Shown one piece after another: positions 26,381 through 33,653 of a stretch of 33,653 nucleotides of DNA (position 1 is its first letter; the number at the start of each line of letters is the position of its first letter). A program made the translations under genes and the position numbers. The stretch covers positions 1-33,653 of the forward strand of contig JANLFX010000017.1 of NCBI GenBank assembly GCA_024653325.1, read 5' to 3'. The notes beneath the pieces were generated by a model. The model was given only the letters and a program-made list of their open reading frames with translations, made no database searches and was not told where the DNA came from. This DNA comes from Anaerolineae bacterium (GTDB lineage Bacteria > Chloroflexota > Anaerolineae > JACIWR01).

Positions 26381-26497
26381 CTATCCTACGCTGATTCCTC
26401 CCCTTCCTGCAGCGTGAAGCAACCGTCCCGCAGACGTGGTAAAATAAGTGAAATAGTAGATATAGGTGAGGTTGGCTTCACGCTGCCAGCACGTCAT
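26381..26497 (-). CDS. Tyr/Phe-rich leader peptide of the aromatic operon
   Basis: This is a 38-residue frame from ATG 26497 with GGAG 8 nt upstream. Codons 12-19 read YIYYFTYF: four tyrosines and two phenylalanines in eight codons. A 12-bp perfect inverted repeat (26475-26486 with 26409-26420) flanks this run, and an intrinsic terminator follows the stop. This is the layout of ribosome-mediated attenuation as in pheA and trp leaders. Slow reading of Tyr or Phe codons would be expected to change the folding and allow transcription into aroH. It is not known to me from a described operon. Confidence 0.85.
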   Translation of the reverse strand: MTCWQREANLTYIYYFTYFTTSAGRLLHAAGRGGISVG

Positions 26498-26625
26498 TGG
26501 CACAACTCCATTCGGAGAATCGGCACCACCAGATTGGTCTAAATGGTCAACCGGAGAATACTCGCCTGGGACTCAGGGTGCAAGGAACTTCGGTTAGGAC
26601 TCGCCCCGTCTTCTATTAGCGGTTA

Positions 26626-26654
26626 ATTGTACTTGAGGATGGGGTTCTTGTCAA
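26626..26654 (-). promoter_or_regulatory. Promoter of the aromatic/aspartate operon
   Basis: On the minus strand, TTGACA (26649-26654) and TACAAT (26626-26631) are separated by exactly 17 bp. The match is 6/6 and 5/6 to sigma70 consensus. It lies about 120 bp upstream of the leader peptide ATG. Confidence 0.85.
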
Positions 26655-26689
26655 ATTCATTCGCCAATAGGCAGCCCACTTGACCTGGC

Positions 26690-26718
26690 TTGACAAATTT
26701 TTCCAAATATGTTATGAT
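26690..26718 (+). promoter_or_regulatory. Promoter of the small peptide and ferritin-like gene
   Basis: TTGACA (26690-26695) and TATGAT (26713-26718) have a 17-bp spacer, matching 6/6 and 5/6. It is divergent from the leftward promoter, with 35 bp between the two -35 elements. Confidence 0.85.
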
Positions 26719-26769
26719 AATTTTTAGTCAGTCAAACCCGCAATTCAAGCGGAGGGAATTCTTCAGGAT

Positions 26770-26874
26770 ATGCAACATCTAACGGTGACCCCCAGCGCCA
26801 TCATTATTAGCCTTATTCTTGTTGGGCTCCTGCTCGTTCAGGAGCTAATGGCGGTTGGGAGGAATCCGATATAA
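26770..26874 (+). CDS. Ile/Leu/Val-rich small peptide, possible attenuation leader
   Basis: This is a 34-residue frame whose residues 11-23 read IIISLILVGLLLV, 11 of 13 being branched-chain. GGAGG lies 14 nt before the ATG, longer than ideal. It sits behind a strong promoter and before a terminator with a competing antiterminator arm, like ilv/leu leader peptides. The other reading is a small single-span membrane protein. The gene downstream encodes a ferritin-like protein, not a branched-chain enzyme. Confidence 0.6.
   Translation: MQHLTVTPSAIIISLILVGLLLVQELMAVGRNPI
26826..26845 (+). promoter_or_regulatory. Candidate pause hairpin in the small peptide gene
   Basis: A perfect 7-bp stem (826-832 with 839-845) with a 6-nt loop covers codons near the end of the branched-chain run. 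Its position, before the antiterminator arm, would suit a transcription pause. Confidence 0.35.
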
Positions 26875-26930
26875 TTTTTTAACACCTGCTTGCTGAGTAC
26901 AAGCCTCCCAACCGGGAGGCTTTTTATTTT
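26852..26930 (+). terminator. Terminator with competing 11-bp antiterminator before the ferritin-like gene
   Basis: The terminator stem pairs 901-909 with 914-922, with a 4-nt loop and TTTTTATTTT (921-930). Bases 852-862 are perfectly complementary over 11 bp to 904-914, which would destroy the terminator. The 5' arm of this alternative pair lies inside the last codons of the small peptide, where a ribosome reaching the stop would mask it. Confidence 0.75.
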
Positions 26931-26961
26931 ATTCGCACTAACGAGAAGAGGAGGAGCTGTC

Positions 26962-27582
26962 ATGAGGAGCAATACAGTTGAACAGGTAGACGTGGATCGG
27001 GCAACTGAGGGTTCACTGTTGCTAGCTCTGAGCTATGCCGGACAGGCAGTTGACCAGACCTCAGGGACCATGATGAACCTGGACCCTGGTCTGACCCTTC
27101 TGGAGATTCTGAGCATAGCCATCCGCTCCAAGATCGAAGCGGCTCAGATTTACGACGAGCTAGCCCAAAAGATAACGAACCCCACTCTCAAGGAAAAGCT
27201 CCTCTTCCTCAAGGGCGAGGAGGAGAAACATGGCGCCATGCTGGAGGAAATATATGTCCAAAACTTCCCGGAGGTGACGCTGGCCCTTCCCCCTCGCTCT
27301 CTGCTCCCCAAAGTGGACATCACTCTGAGCGATGACACCTCCATCCTGGAACTCCTGGAGCTGGCGATGGGATGGCAGAAGTTCTGGGCGGACTGTTACG
27401 CTGCCTGCGCCAGACGGGCGGAGGATGTGAAAGGCCGGGCCATGCTCCAGTATCTGAGCCAGATGGAGAGCAGCCACTATCACCTGTTGAAAAGGGAACG
27501 CGATTTCACCGCCCGCTTCCCCGAAAGCTATGCTGACAGAGAGTTTCAGTTCGGGGAAAGAATGTTCCATCTTGGCCCGTAA
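26962..27582 (+). CDS. Ferritin-like (rubrerythrin-type) di-iron protein
   Basis: The protein has 206 residues from the ATG at 26962, preceded by GGAGGAG; the open frame extends upstream through the terminator, which rules out the earlier start. Two helix pairs are visible. The first has E59 and Y64 (EAAQIYDEL) and EEEKH at 86-90; the second has E130/E133 and E169 with H172. This spacing fits a ferritin-like di-iron bundle, with the second half less canonical. Such proteins store iron or detoxify peroxide. It is the only clear plus-strand gene of normal size. Expression probably depends on passing the upstream terminator. Confidence 0.75.
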   Translation: MRSNTVEQVDVDRATEGSLLLALSYAGQAVDQTSGTMMNLDPGLTLLEILSIAIRSKIEAAQIYDELAQKITNPTLKEKLLFLKGEEEKHGAMLEEIYVQNFPEVTLALPPRSLLPKVDITLSDDTSILELLELAMGWQKFWADCYAACARRAEDVKGRAMLQYLSQMESSHYHLLKRERDFTARFPESYADREFQFGERMFHLGP

Positions 27583-27607
27583 AACGGGCTCAAGCCCGTT
27601 TTACGGG
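27576..27607. terminator. Perfect palindrome at the convergent gene ends
   Basis: A 14-bp perfect stem with a 4-nt loop contains the TAA of the ferritin-like gene and the TGA of aroQ. It lacks a T tract, so its strength as a terminator is uncertain; it looks like a REP-type palindrome that serves both strands. Confidence 0.55.
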
Positions 27608-28057
27608 GGGGTCCGCCAGGTAATCCAACAGCGCCGTCAACCCCAGAAGGTAACTGCGCCACCCAAAGCCGCTGACCTGCCCCACGCACACGGGAGCGAT
27701 GAGGGATGTGTGGCGAAATGGCTCGCGGGCATAGATGTTCGAGAGATGCACCTCCACCGTGGGTAGCCTCACAGCGGCAATGGCGTCCCGCAGGGCCAGG
27801 CTGGTGTGAGTATAAGCCCCTGGATTGATCAGCACCCCGTCCGCCCAATCCAGAGCCTCATGCAGGGCGTCAATGAGCGCCCCCTCGTGGTTGGATTGCA
27901 GGATGCGCAGTACCGCGCCGCGCCCGTCTGCCGCTGCCCGGAGCGCCGCGTTGATCTCCTCCAGGGTCACAGAGCCGTATGTCTCCGGCTCCCGCCGCCC
28001 CAGCAGGTTGAGATTAGGACCGTGGAGAACGAGGATTTTGAAATCACGGTCGGTCAT
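27590..28057 (-). CDS. aroQ: 3-dehydroquinate dehydratase, type II
   Basis: The protein has 155 residues from ATG 28057, which overlaps the aroKB stop as ATGA. The core [20 protein letters not shown] is diagnostic and contains the catalytic Arg/Tyr. [16 protein letters not shown] and [15 protein letters not shown] follow. It dehydrates 3-dehydroquinate, step three of the pathway. It is the last gene of the ilvE-aroQ operon. Its last codons run into the palindrome at 27576-27607, and the C-terminal tail is encoded by it. Confidence 0.96.
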   Translation of the reverse strand: MTDRDFKILVLHGPNLNLLGRREPETYGSVTLEEINAALRAAADGRGAVLRILQSNHEGALIDALHEALDWADGVLINPGAYTHTSLALRDAIAAVRLPTVEVHLSNIYAREPFRHTSLIAPVCVGQVSGFGWRSYLLGLTALLDYLADPPVKRA

Positions 28058-29649
28058 CCTTCCCTCCTCGCGCCCATGTCGCACAGCACCGCCCTGACGA
28101 TCTCGGGCGGGACGTCTTCGGCAAGCTCTACCTGGCCGATGGCGTGGGGCAGCACCCAGCGCAGCCTCCGCCCCCGCCTTTTCTTGTCGTGGGTCATGGC
28201 CTTCCAGATAGCGCCGGCATCGAGAGACGGACAGCGCACCGGCAGCCCCCAGGCCGACAAGGCCGCCTCAAGACGGTCAACCAGCGCCGGGTCAGCTCGC
28301 TTCAGTTCCGCAGCGATCCGCGCCGCCGCCACCATCCCCATGCTGACTGCCTCACCGTGACGCAGGGTGAACCCGCTCAGCCGCTCCAGGCCGTGGGCCA
28401 CGGTGTGACCCAGGTTAAGCACGGCCCGGCGACCCTGTTCAAAGGGGTCCTCTTCGACCACGGCGATTTTGACGCGGAGAGAACGCGCGATCTGCGCCCC
28501 ACTCATCGCTAAGGGCGAATGGTGCTGCACCGTCTCCAACTCGGCGAAAAGGTCCGGGTCGCCGATGACGCCGTGTTTGATCACCTCGGCCAGGCCAGAG
28601 CGGAACTCCTCCACGGGCAGTGTGGTCAGCACAGCGGGGTCAATGAGCACCAGGAGCGGCTGCTTGAACGCGCCGACCAGATTCTTACCCTGGGGCAGGT
28701 CCACTCCCGTTTTCCCGCCCACACTGGCATCCACCATCGCCAGCAGCGTGGTGGGCACCTGGACGAAACGGACACCGCGCATGAAAGTAGCCGCCGCAAA
28801 ACCCGCCACGTCGCCGGTCACGCCGCCCCCCAGCGCCAACACCGTACCGCTGCGGTCCAACCCGCCAGCGAGAAACTGCTCGTAGAGAGTCGCGACAGTG
28901 GATAGCGTCTTGTGCTGTTCGCCATCGGGGATGGAGCAGGAGAAGGGTTGCAATCCCGCCTTTCGTAGAGCCGTCTCCACCTGAGGTCCGTAAAGCGGGG
29001 CGACGACGGGATTGGAGACCATGGCCACGCGACTGCCCTCGGGCACGCCTGCCGCCCGCAGAGCCCCTCCCACGTGGGACAGCAACCCATCACCGATGTG
29101 TATCTCGTATTCGCCGCCGGGGTAGCGCACGGGCAAGGTGATGACCCCGGCAATCTCCACCACCCGCTCAGCGGCCTCTTCAATCGAGAGCTTGCTGGTA
29201 TCAACCTGCCAGGGGATGGCCTGATATGCCTGGCGGCGCACCTCCAGCAGCCGCTCGATTTCGGCGCGGGGGTCAGGTACATTGAGCAGAGGCCTGTCGG
29301 CTTTGTCGGAGCAGCTCACTCGCCGTAGAATCTCGTCCGCGTCGCAGGTCAGGCAGATGACGACGCCGCTCTCCATCATCAAGGCCCGATTGTGCGGATT
29401 GACCAGGGCTCCGCCGCCAGTGGCGATCACCAGCCCCTGCCGGGTGCTCAGTTCCCGACACAGAGCAGACTCTATCTCCCGGAACGCAGTTTCTCCGTCC
29501 TCGGCGAAGATGCGCGGAATGGACTTGCCCGCCCGCGCCTCGATTTCCGCATCCATGTCCACGAAGGGACGTCCCAATCTGCGGGCTACCTCTCGCCCAA
29601 TGGCGGTTTTGCCCGTACCCATGAATCCGGTCAGGACGACGTTGGACAC
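28054..29649 (-). CDS. aroKB: Shikimate kinase-3-dehydroquinate synthase fusion
   Basis: The protein has 531 residues. Residues 1 to about 170 are shikimate kinase, with P-loop [18 protein letters not shown] and TGGGALV. Residues from about 175 are DHQ synthase, with [28 protein letters not shown] and the metal ligands in GLAEVIKHG and [12 protein letters not shown]. It thus catalyses steps five and two. It starts with GTG after GGAGG and overlaps aroC by 19 bp. Similar fusions occur in several bacterial groups. Confidence 0.96.
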   Translation of the reverse strand: MSNVVLTGFMGTGKTAIGREVARRLGRPFVDMDAEIEARAGKSIPRIFAEDGETAFREIESALCRELSTRQGLVIATGGGALVNPHNRALMMESGVVICLTCDADEILRRVSCSDKADRPLLNVPDPRAEIERLLEVRRQAYQAIPWQVDTSKLSIEEAAERVVEIAGVITLPVRYPGGEYEIHIGDGLLSHVGGALRAAGVPEGSRVAMVSNPVVAPLYGPQVETALRKAGLQPFSCSIPDGEQHKTLSTVATLYEQFLAGGLDRSGTVLALGGGVTGDVAGFAAATFMRGVRFVQVPTTLLAMVDASVGGKTGVDLPQGKNLVGAFKQPLLVLIDPAVLTTLPVEEFRSGLAEVIKHGVIGDPDLFAELETVQHHSPLAMSGAQIARSLRVKIAVVEEDPFEQGRRAVLNLGHTVAHGLERLSGFTLRHGEAVSMGMVAAARIAAELKRADPALVDRLEAALSAWGLPVRCPSLDAGAIWKAMTHDKKRRGRRLRWVLPHAIGQVELAEDVPPEIVRAVLCDMGARREG

Positions 29650-30845
29650 CTCACCATCTCCTCCAGACTGTCGCCGCCACGCTTCTCAACCAGCGCGTCG
29701 GCCAGCACCCAGGCCACCATGGCCTCGCCGACGATGGAGGCAGCGGGCACGGCGCAGACGTCGGAACGCTGATACTGGGTCGTGGCCGGCTCCCCCGTCG
29801 CCAAATCCACCGAGCGCAACGGCGCAAGGGTGGTTGGGATGGGCTTCATTGCCGCCCGGACCACGATCGGCATCCCGTTCGTCATCCCACCTTCAATCCC
29901 CCCAGCTCGATTTGACGTGCGCGTCACGCCTGGGATTTGCCGATTTGCTGATTTGCCGATTTGCCGATTTGCTGATTTGCTGATCTGCTGACTCGCTGCC
30001 TCGCTGACTCGCTCAAACTCATCATGCACCTGCGTGCCTGGACGACGGGCGTTCTCAAAAGCGGGACCAATCTCCACGCCCTTGATAGCAGGAATGGACA
30101 TCACCGCCGCAGCCAGCCGCGCATCGAGACGCCGATCCCAGTGGACATAGCTGCCCAGGCCCACCGGCACGCCGGTGGCGGCAACGACGAAGACGCCGCC
30201 GAGGGAATCCCCCACCTGACGCGCGGCATCTATAGCTTCCCGCATCCGCGCCGCAGCCTCCTCGTCAGGACAGCGGACGTCGCTGGCCTCGGCCCGGGCC
30301 CAGAGCTCGCTCAGGGGCAAGTCGGGGATGGCCGCCACGACGCCGCCTATCTCCACCACGTAGCTGCCGACGGTGACGCCGAAAACGGCGAGGAGTTGTT
30401 TGACCAGCGCTCCCACCGCTACCCGCGCCGTCGTCTCCCGCGCGCTGGCCCGCTCCAACACCGCCCGGGCGTCATCCAGGCCGTATTTGACCATTCCCGC
30501 GTAGTCGGCATGGCCCGGCCGGGGCACACTCAGGCGCGGCAGATCGCCCGCCACCCAGCGGTCGCGCCAGTTGGCCCAATCCCGGTTCTCGATGCGCAAG
30601 GCAACCGGCGCGCCCGTCGTGCGACACGGATGGGGTCCTGAGCCGGCCAGCGGGATCACCCCGCTGAGTATCTCCACCCGATCCCGCTCGATCTGCATCC
30701 GTCCGCCGCGACCGTAACCTCCCTGCCGACGGGCCAGATCGCGATTGATCGCCTCCACGTCTATCTCCAGCCCGGCAGGCAACCCCTCCACAATGGCCAG
30801 CAGGCAGGGGCCATGAGATTCGCCAGCAGTCAGAAACCGCAGCAT
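29631..30845 (-). CDS. aroC: Chorismate synthase (with in-frame repeat insertion)
   Basis: The protein has 404 residues. Signatures are GESHGPCL at 8-15, RRQGGYGRGGRM at 39-50, and SVPRPGHADYAG with RETTARVA. It makes chorismate from EPSP with reduced FMN. Residues about 279-304 are an octapeptide-periodic insertion (QQISKSAN RQIGKSAN RQI) encoded by the 8-bp repeat array. It falls just before the conserved SNRAGGIEGG, a loop that is shorter in other enzymes. The active-site motifs are intact, so activity is likely. GGGAGGTG precedes the ATG. It lies 39 bp after cimA. Confidence 0.95.
   Translation of the reverse strand: MLRFLTAGESHGPCLLAIVEGLPAGLEIDVEAINRDLARRQGGYGRGGRMQIERDRVEILSGVIPLAGSGPHPCRTTGAPVALRIENRDWANWRDRWVAGDLPRLSVPRPGHADYAGMVKYGLDDARAVLERASARETTARVAVGALVKQLLAVFGVTVGSYVVEIGGVVAAIPDLPLSELWARAEASDVRCPDEEAAARMREAIDAARQVGDSLGGVFVVAATGVPVGLGSYVHWDRRLDARLAAAVMSIPAIKGVEIGPAFENARRPGTQVHDEFERVSEAASQQISKSANRQIGKSANRQIPGVTRTSNRAGGIEGGMTNGMPIVVRAAMKPIPTTLAPLRSVDLATGEPATTQYQRSDVCAVPAASIVGEAMVAWVLADALVEKRGGDSLEEMVRCPTSS
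29934..30013. repeat. Ten-unit 8-bp tandem repeat inside aroC
   Basis: Ten units of GATTTGCC/GATTTGCT, the last four slightly degenerate (gatctgct, gactcgct, gcctcgct, gactcgct). The unit is 8 bp, so three units make one 24-bp, 8-residue period. The array stays open on the coding strand. Confidence 0.95.
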
Positions 30846-30884
30846 CTACACCTCCCTTAAGGGGACCATGAAGGACACAAAGGA

Positions 30885-32444
30885 TCAGCGGTCGTTCAGC
30901 AGAGCGTACTCCAGGCTGTCGGCCAGGGCCTGCCAACTGGCCTCGATGATGTTGGTCGAGCAGCCCACCGTGCTCCAGGTGCGATGCTCATCAGCCGATT
31001 CAATGAGCACCCGGGTCTGGGCTGCCGTGCCGGCCTCACCATCCAGGATGCGCACCTTGTAGTCCGTCAGATGGACAGTGGCCAGGCGGGGATAAAAGGG
31101 GAGCAGTGCCTTGCGCACAGCGGCGTCCAGGGCGTTTACCGGGCCGTTGCCATCGGCGGCGGTGTGCATCACCTGATCGCCGACCCTCACCTTGACAGAA
31201 GCCTCAGCAGCCATGTTGCCATCGTGACCGTTGCGCACCAACACGTGAAAATCCAGCAGTTCGAAGGGCGGCTCGTACCCCGGCTGAGTCCGACGGATGA
31301 GCAATTCCACCGACCCCTCGGCCCCCTCGAACTGAAATCCCCGGCTTTCCAGCTCCTTGATGCGCTGCACCAGCTTCCGGCTCTGCTCGGCGCCGCCCAC
31401 CAGCTTCAGGCCGTATTCCTGCGCTTTGTAAGCGATGTTACTCTTGCCGGATAACTCAGATACGACCACCCGCTGGCGGTTGCCGACCAGAGCCGGGTCC
31501 ACATGCTGGTAGCTCTCCTCGCACTTGAGCAGGGCGTTGACGTGCATTCCCCCTTTGTGGGCGAAGGCACTCTGCCCTACATAGGGCAAATGGGGGTCCA
31601 GGCTGAGATTGGCCAGTTCGCTGACGTAACGGGCCGTCTCCGTCAGCGTGCGCAGTTGTTCATCGGAGATGCAGCTATAGCCCATCTTCAGCATCAGAGC
31701 CGGAATGATGGAGCAGAGGTTAGCGTTGCCGCACCGCTCACCGTAGCCGTTGATGGTGCCCTGCACGTGCGTGACGCCGTTCTCCACGGCTACCAGGGAG
31801 TTGGCCACGGCCATCTCACCATCATTGTGGGCGTGAATGCCCAGGGGCGTACTCGTGGCCCGCCGCACCTCGGCGACGACGCGAGCTACCGTAGAAGGCA
31901 GGGAGCCGCCATTGGTATCGCACAGGACCAGCACATCAGCGCCAGCCTCGGCAGCGGCGGCCAGGGTGCGCATGGCATAGACTGGATCGGAGCGATAGCC
32001 GTCGAAGAAGTGCTCGGCGTCGTAGACCACCTCCCGTCCCTGGGCCTTCAGGTAGCGGACGCTATCGGCGATCATGCGCAGGTTCTCTTCCAAAGTGGTG
32101 CCCAGCACGTGATGGATGTGCAAGTCCCAGCTTTTGCCGAAGACGGCCACGACCGGTGTGTTGGCGGCGATCAGGGCCTGGATATTGGCATCTTCCTCGG
32201 CTGTCGCATCGGCCCGTCGCGTGCTGCCAAAGGCGCTCACCAGAGCCTGCTTCAGCTTCAGTTCTGAGACATGCTCAAAGAAAGCTATGTCTTTGGGATT
32301 GGAGCCCGGCCAGCCGCCCTCGATGTAAGCCACACCCAACTGATCCAGGCGCTGAGCGATCTTTAATTTGTCACCTACTGAGAAAGAGATACCCTCCCTC
32401 TGAGCACCATCGCGCAGGGTCGTGTCGTACAGAAGAATTGACAT
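30885..32444 (-). CDS. cimA: (R)-citramalate synthase
   Basis: The protein has 519 residues. The HMGL-like TIM barrel starts LYDTTLRDGAQREG and includes GIHAHNDGE with the metal histidines. A LeuA-type dimerisation/regulatory domain fills the C-terminal third. The EGGWPGSNPKD segment after the first strands favours citramalate synthase over isopropylmalate synthase. It condenses pyruvate and acetyl-CoA toward 2-oxobutyrate and isoleucine. The start is 11 bp after ilvE, with GAGG before the ATG. Feedback by isoleucine is known in the family but cannot be read here. Confidence 0.9.
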   Translation of the reverse strand: MSILLYDTTLRDGAQREGISFSVGDKLKIAQRLDQLGVAYIEGGWPGSNPKDIAFFEHVSELKLKQALVSAFGSTRRADATAEEDANIQALIAANTPVVAVFGKSWDLHIHHVLGTTLEENLRMIADSVRYLKAQGREVVYDAEHFFDGYRSDPVYAMRTLAAAAEAGADVLVLCDTNGGSLPSTVARVVAEVRRATSTPLGIHAHNDGEMAVANSLVAVENGVTHVQGTINGYGERCGNANLCSIIPALMLKMGYSCISDEQLRTLTETARYVSELANLSLDPHLPYVGQSAFAHKGGMHVNALLKCEESYQHVDPALVGNRQRVVVSELSGKSNIAYKAQEYGLKLVGGAEQSRKLVQRIKELESRGFQFEGAEGSVELLIRRTQPGYEPPFELLDFHVLVRNGHDGNMAAEASVKVRVGDQVMHTAADGNGPVNALDAAVRKALLPFYPRLATVHLTDYKVRILDGEAGTAAQTRVLIESADEHRTWSTVGCSTNIIEASWQALADSLEYALLNDR

Positions 32445-32455
32445 ACGATCCTCAA

Positions 32456-33376
32456 TCAGCCGTTGACCGGCGTGAGCCAGTGGTGGCGGTCGGGAACGCG
32501 GCCCTCTACAATGTCGAAAAACGCCTCCATGAGCCGGATCGTCACCGGCCCCCGCTGACCGTTGCCTACGACGATGCCATCCACCGAGCGGATGGGGGTG
32601 ATCTCCGCCGCGGTGCCGGTGAAGAACACCTCATCGGCTATGTAGAGAAGCTCGCGGGGGATAGGCTCCTCGCGCACCTCCAGGCCCAGTTCGCCGGCCA
32701 GAGTGATGACACAACGCCGGGTAATCCCATCGAGAATGGAGCCGGCCAGCGGAGGGGTAAGCAGTCGCCCGCCCCGCACCAGGAAGACGTTCTCACCGCT
32801 GCCCTCGCTCACATAGCCGTTGATGTCAAGAGCGATGCCTTCCGTGTAACCGTGATTGGCGACCTCCATGGCGATAAACTGCGAGTTGATATACTGTCCG
32901 CCGATCTTGGCCGCGGCAGGATAGGTGCTGGGAGCCATGCGCCGCCATGAGCTCACGCCCACATCCACCCCCTTGTCCAAAGCATCGGGTCCCAGGTACT
33001 TGCCCATCTCGATGGTGAGGATGCTCACGTGCGTTGGACAGGAGCGGGCATCCAGGCTGAAGGTGCCACATCCCCGAAAGACGATAGGCCGGATGTAACA
33101 GGACTTATGGCCATTGGCACGGATGGTGTCCAGAATCGCCTGACGGATCGCCTGGCGGGTGTAAGGGACCTCCATGCGGTAGATTTTGCAAGAGGACCAA
33201 AGCCGATCGAGGTGCTCTTCCAGGCAGAACACCGCCGGACCGTCGGGCAATTCGTAGGCGCGAATGCCCTCAAAAACGCTGGAACCGTAGTGTAGAGCGT
33301 GGGCGGCCACGTGTACCGTCGCCTGATCCCATGGAACAAGTTGGCCGTCAAACCAAATTTTGTCTGATTTCTGCAT
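32456..33376 (-). CDS. ilvE: Branched-chain amino acid aminotransferase
   Basis: The protein has 306 residues from the ATG at 33376, which follows AAAAGGAGA; a longer frame upstream has no ribosome site. This is a fold-type IV PLP enzyme with HYGSSVFEGIR at 29-39, PLP lysine K157 in AAAKIGGQYINS, and the GYVSEGSGENVFLV motif. It interconverts Ile/Leu/Val with their oxoacids, and may also serve Phe/Tyr because no other aminotransferase is near. It is the first gene of the ilvE-cimA-aroC-aroKB-aroQ operon. Confidence 0.95.
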   Translation of the reverse strand: MQKSDKIWFDGQLVPWDQATVHVAAHALHYGSSVFEGIRAYELPDGPAVFCLEEHLDRLWSSCKIYRMEVPYTRQAIRQAILDTIRANGHKSCYIRPIVFRGCGTFSLDARSCPTHVSILTIEMGKYLGPDALDKGVDVGVSSWRRMAPSTYPAAAKIGGQYINSQFIAMEVANHGYTEGIALDINGYVSEGSGENVFLVRGGRLLTPPLAGSILDGITRRCVITLAGELGLEVREEPIPRELLYIADEVFFTGTAAEITPIRSVDGIVVGNGQRGPVTIRLMEAFFDIVEGRVPDRHHWLTPVNG

Positions 33377-33438
33377 GGCAATGTCTCCTTTTGATGTATG
33401 TGATTGTTTTCCCTCAAGCGGGAGCAGGACAGATGTAG

Positions 33439-33458
33439 GCGCGGTTTCCATACCGCGC
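33439..33458. repeat. Small palindrome upstream of ilvE
   Basis: A perfect 7-bp stem gcgcggt/accgcgc with a 6-nt loop (tttcca-type) lies about 65 bp upstream of ilvE. A related sequence, ctatggaaagcgcgg, recurs in the direct repeat to the right. I see no convincing promoter for ilvE in 33377-33482. Confidence 0.5.
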
Positions 33459-33482
33459 ACAGGCTATACAAAGGGCCTCGCC

Positions 33483-33653
33483 CTATGGAAAGCGCGGCTC
33501 ACTGTCAACGAATGGGAAACGAATAAACGAATGCAGACCACCAGATTCGTTTATTCGTCGCGTATTCGCTGACAGGTTTCAGGCTTCGCGCTTTCGCGCT
33601 ATGGAAAGCGCGGCTCACTGTCAACGAATGGGAAACGAATAAACGAATGCAGA
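33483..33653. repeat. Two 55-bp direct repeats with an internal palindrome at the right edge
   Basis: Bases 33483-33537 and 33599-33653 are identical over 55 bp, with a 116-bp period that may continue past the window. Inside, cgaataaacgaat (33520-33532) pairs perfectly with its inverted copy (33545-33557) over a 12-nt loop, within a longer imperfect palindrome whose outer arms include ctgtca and tgacag. There is no gene in this end region. Confidence 0.9.

Noticed and set aside
26521-26545. T-box riboswitch in the aroH leader, suggested by GGTGGTGCCG on the minus strand
   Set aside because: The full T-box consensus is absent, and the element lies before the leader peptide rather than beside the terminator. 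The Tyr/Phe codon run explains the regulation better.
30885-32444. 2-isopropylmalate synthase (leuA)
   Set aside because: The EGGWPGSNPKD segment and overall length fit citramalate synthase better, and no other leu gene is adjacent.
33483-33653. CRISPR or replication-origin iterons at the right edge
   Set aside because: There are only two long copies in view, with no spacer pattern, DnaA boxes or replication genes nearby.

Overview
The window reads as a GC-rich bacterial chromosomal segment, probably Chloroflexota (Anaerolineae-like) or a similar environmental lineage. That placement is inference from the style of the genes (shikimate kinase-DHQ synthase fusion, AcoX/Lin0512/DUF6506-type accessory genes) and from several families of palindromic intergenic repeats; there is no rRNA or other strong marker. 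Both window ends lie in the same repeat family, so this may be a complete metagenomic contig broken at repeats. No transposase, integrase, CRISPR array or defence gene is visible.

Left part (1-15.2 kb), all on the minus strand: a tRNA-Glu(TTC), a weakly characterised membrane protein region with an in-frame stop, then a lipoate-centred cluster. Read in transcription order from the right it is DUF6506 protein, E1-alpha, E1-beta, AcoX-like protein, E2 with two subunit-binding domains, Lin0512 protein, lipoate ligase LplA, E3 (Lpd), a LipB-LipA fusion, an SDR dehydrogenase, a GlcD-like FAD oxidase, an HdrD/GlcF-like iron-sulfur protein with two complete CCG motifs, and a GcvH-like lipoyl carrier. 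It holds the parts of an acetoin/2-oxoacid dehydrogenase complex, the enzymes that make and salvage its lipoate, and a second lipoyl carrier next to a possible disulfide-reducing module.

Middle (15.7-26.3 kb), minus strand: one long amino-acid operon, aroH-pheA-aroF-tyrA-lysC-asd-HAD protein-thrC-aroA-aroE. It mixes phenylalanine/tyrosine and aspartate-family genes. The HAD-like protein stands where homoserine kinase might be expected and its motifs appear circularly permuted. A MITE-like element sits between tyrA and lysC.

Control hub (26.3-26.96 kb): two strong sigma70-type promoters stand back to back. Leftward, the promoter leads into a 38-residue Tyr/Phe-rich leader peptide and an intrinsic terminator before aroH, a classic-looking attenuator. 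Rightward, the promoter leads into a 34-residue Ile/Leu/Val-rich peptide followed by a terminator with a perfect 11-bp antiterminator, but the gene behind it encodes a ferritin-like protein.

Right part (27.6-33.4 kb), minus strand: ilvE-cimA-aroC-aroKB-aroQ, converging on the ferritin-like gene at a shared palindrome. With the middle operon, all seven shikimate-pathway steps plus the routes to phenylpyruvate and hydroxyphenylpyruvate are present. aroC carries an in-frame array of ten 8-bp repeats.
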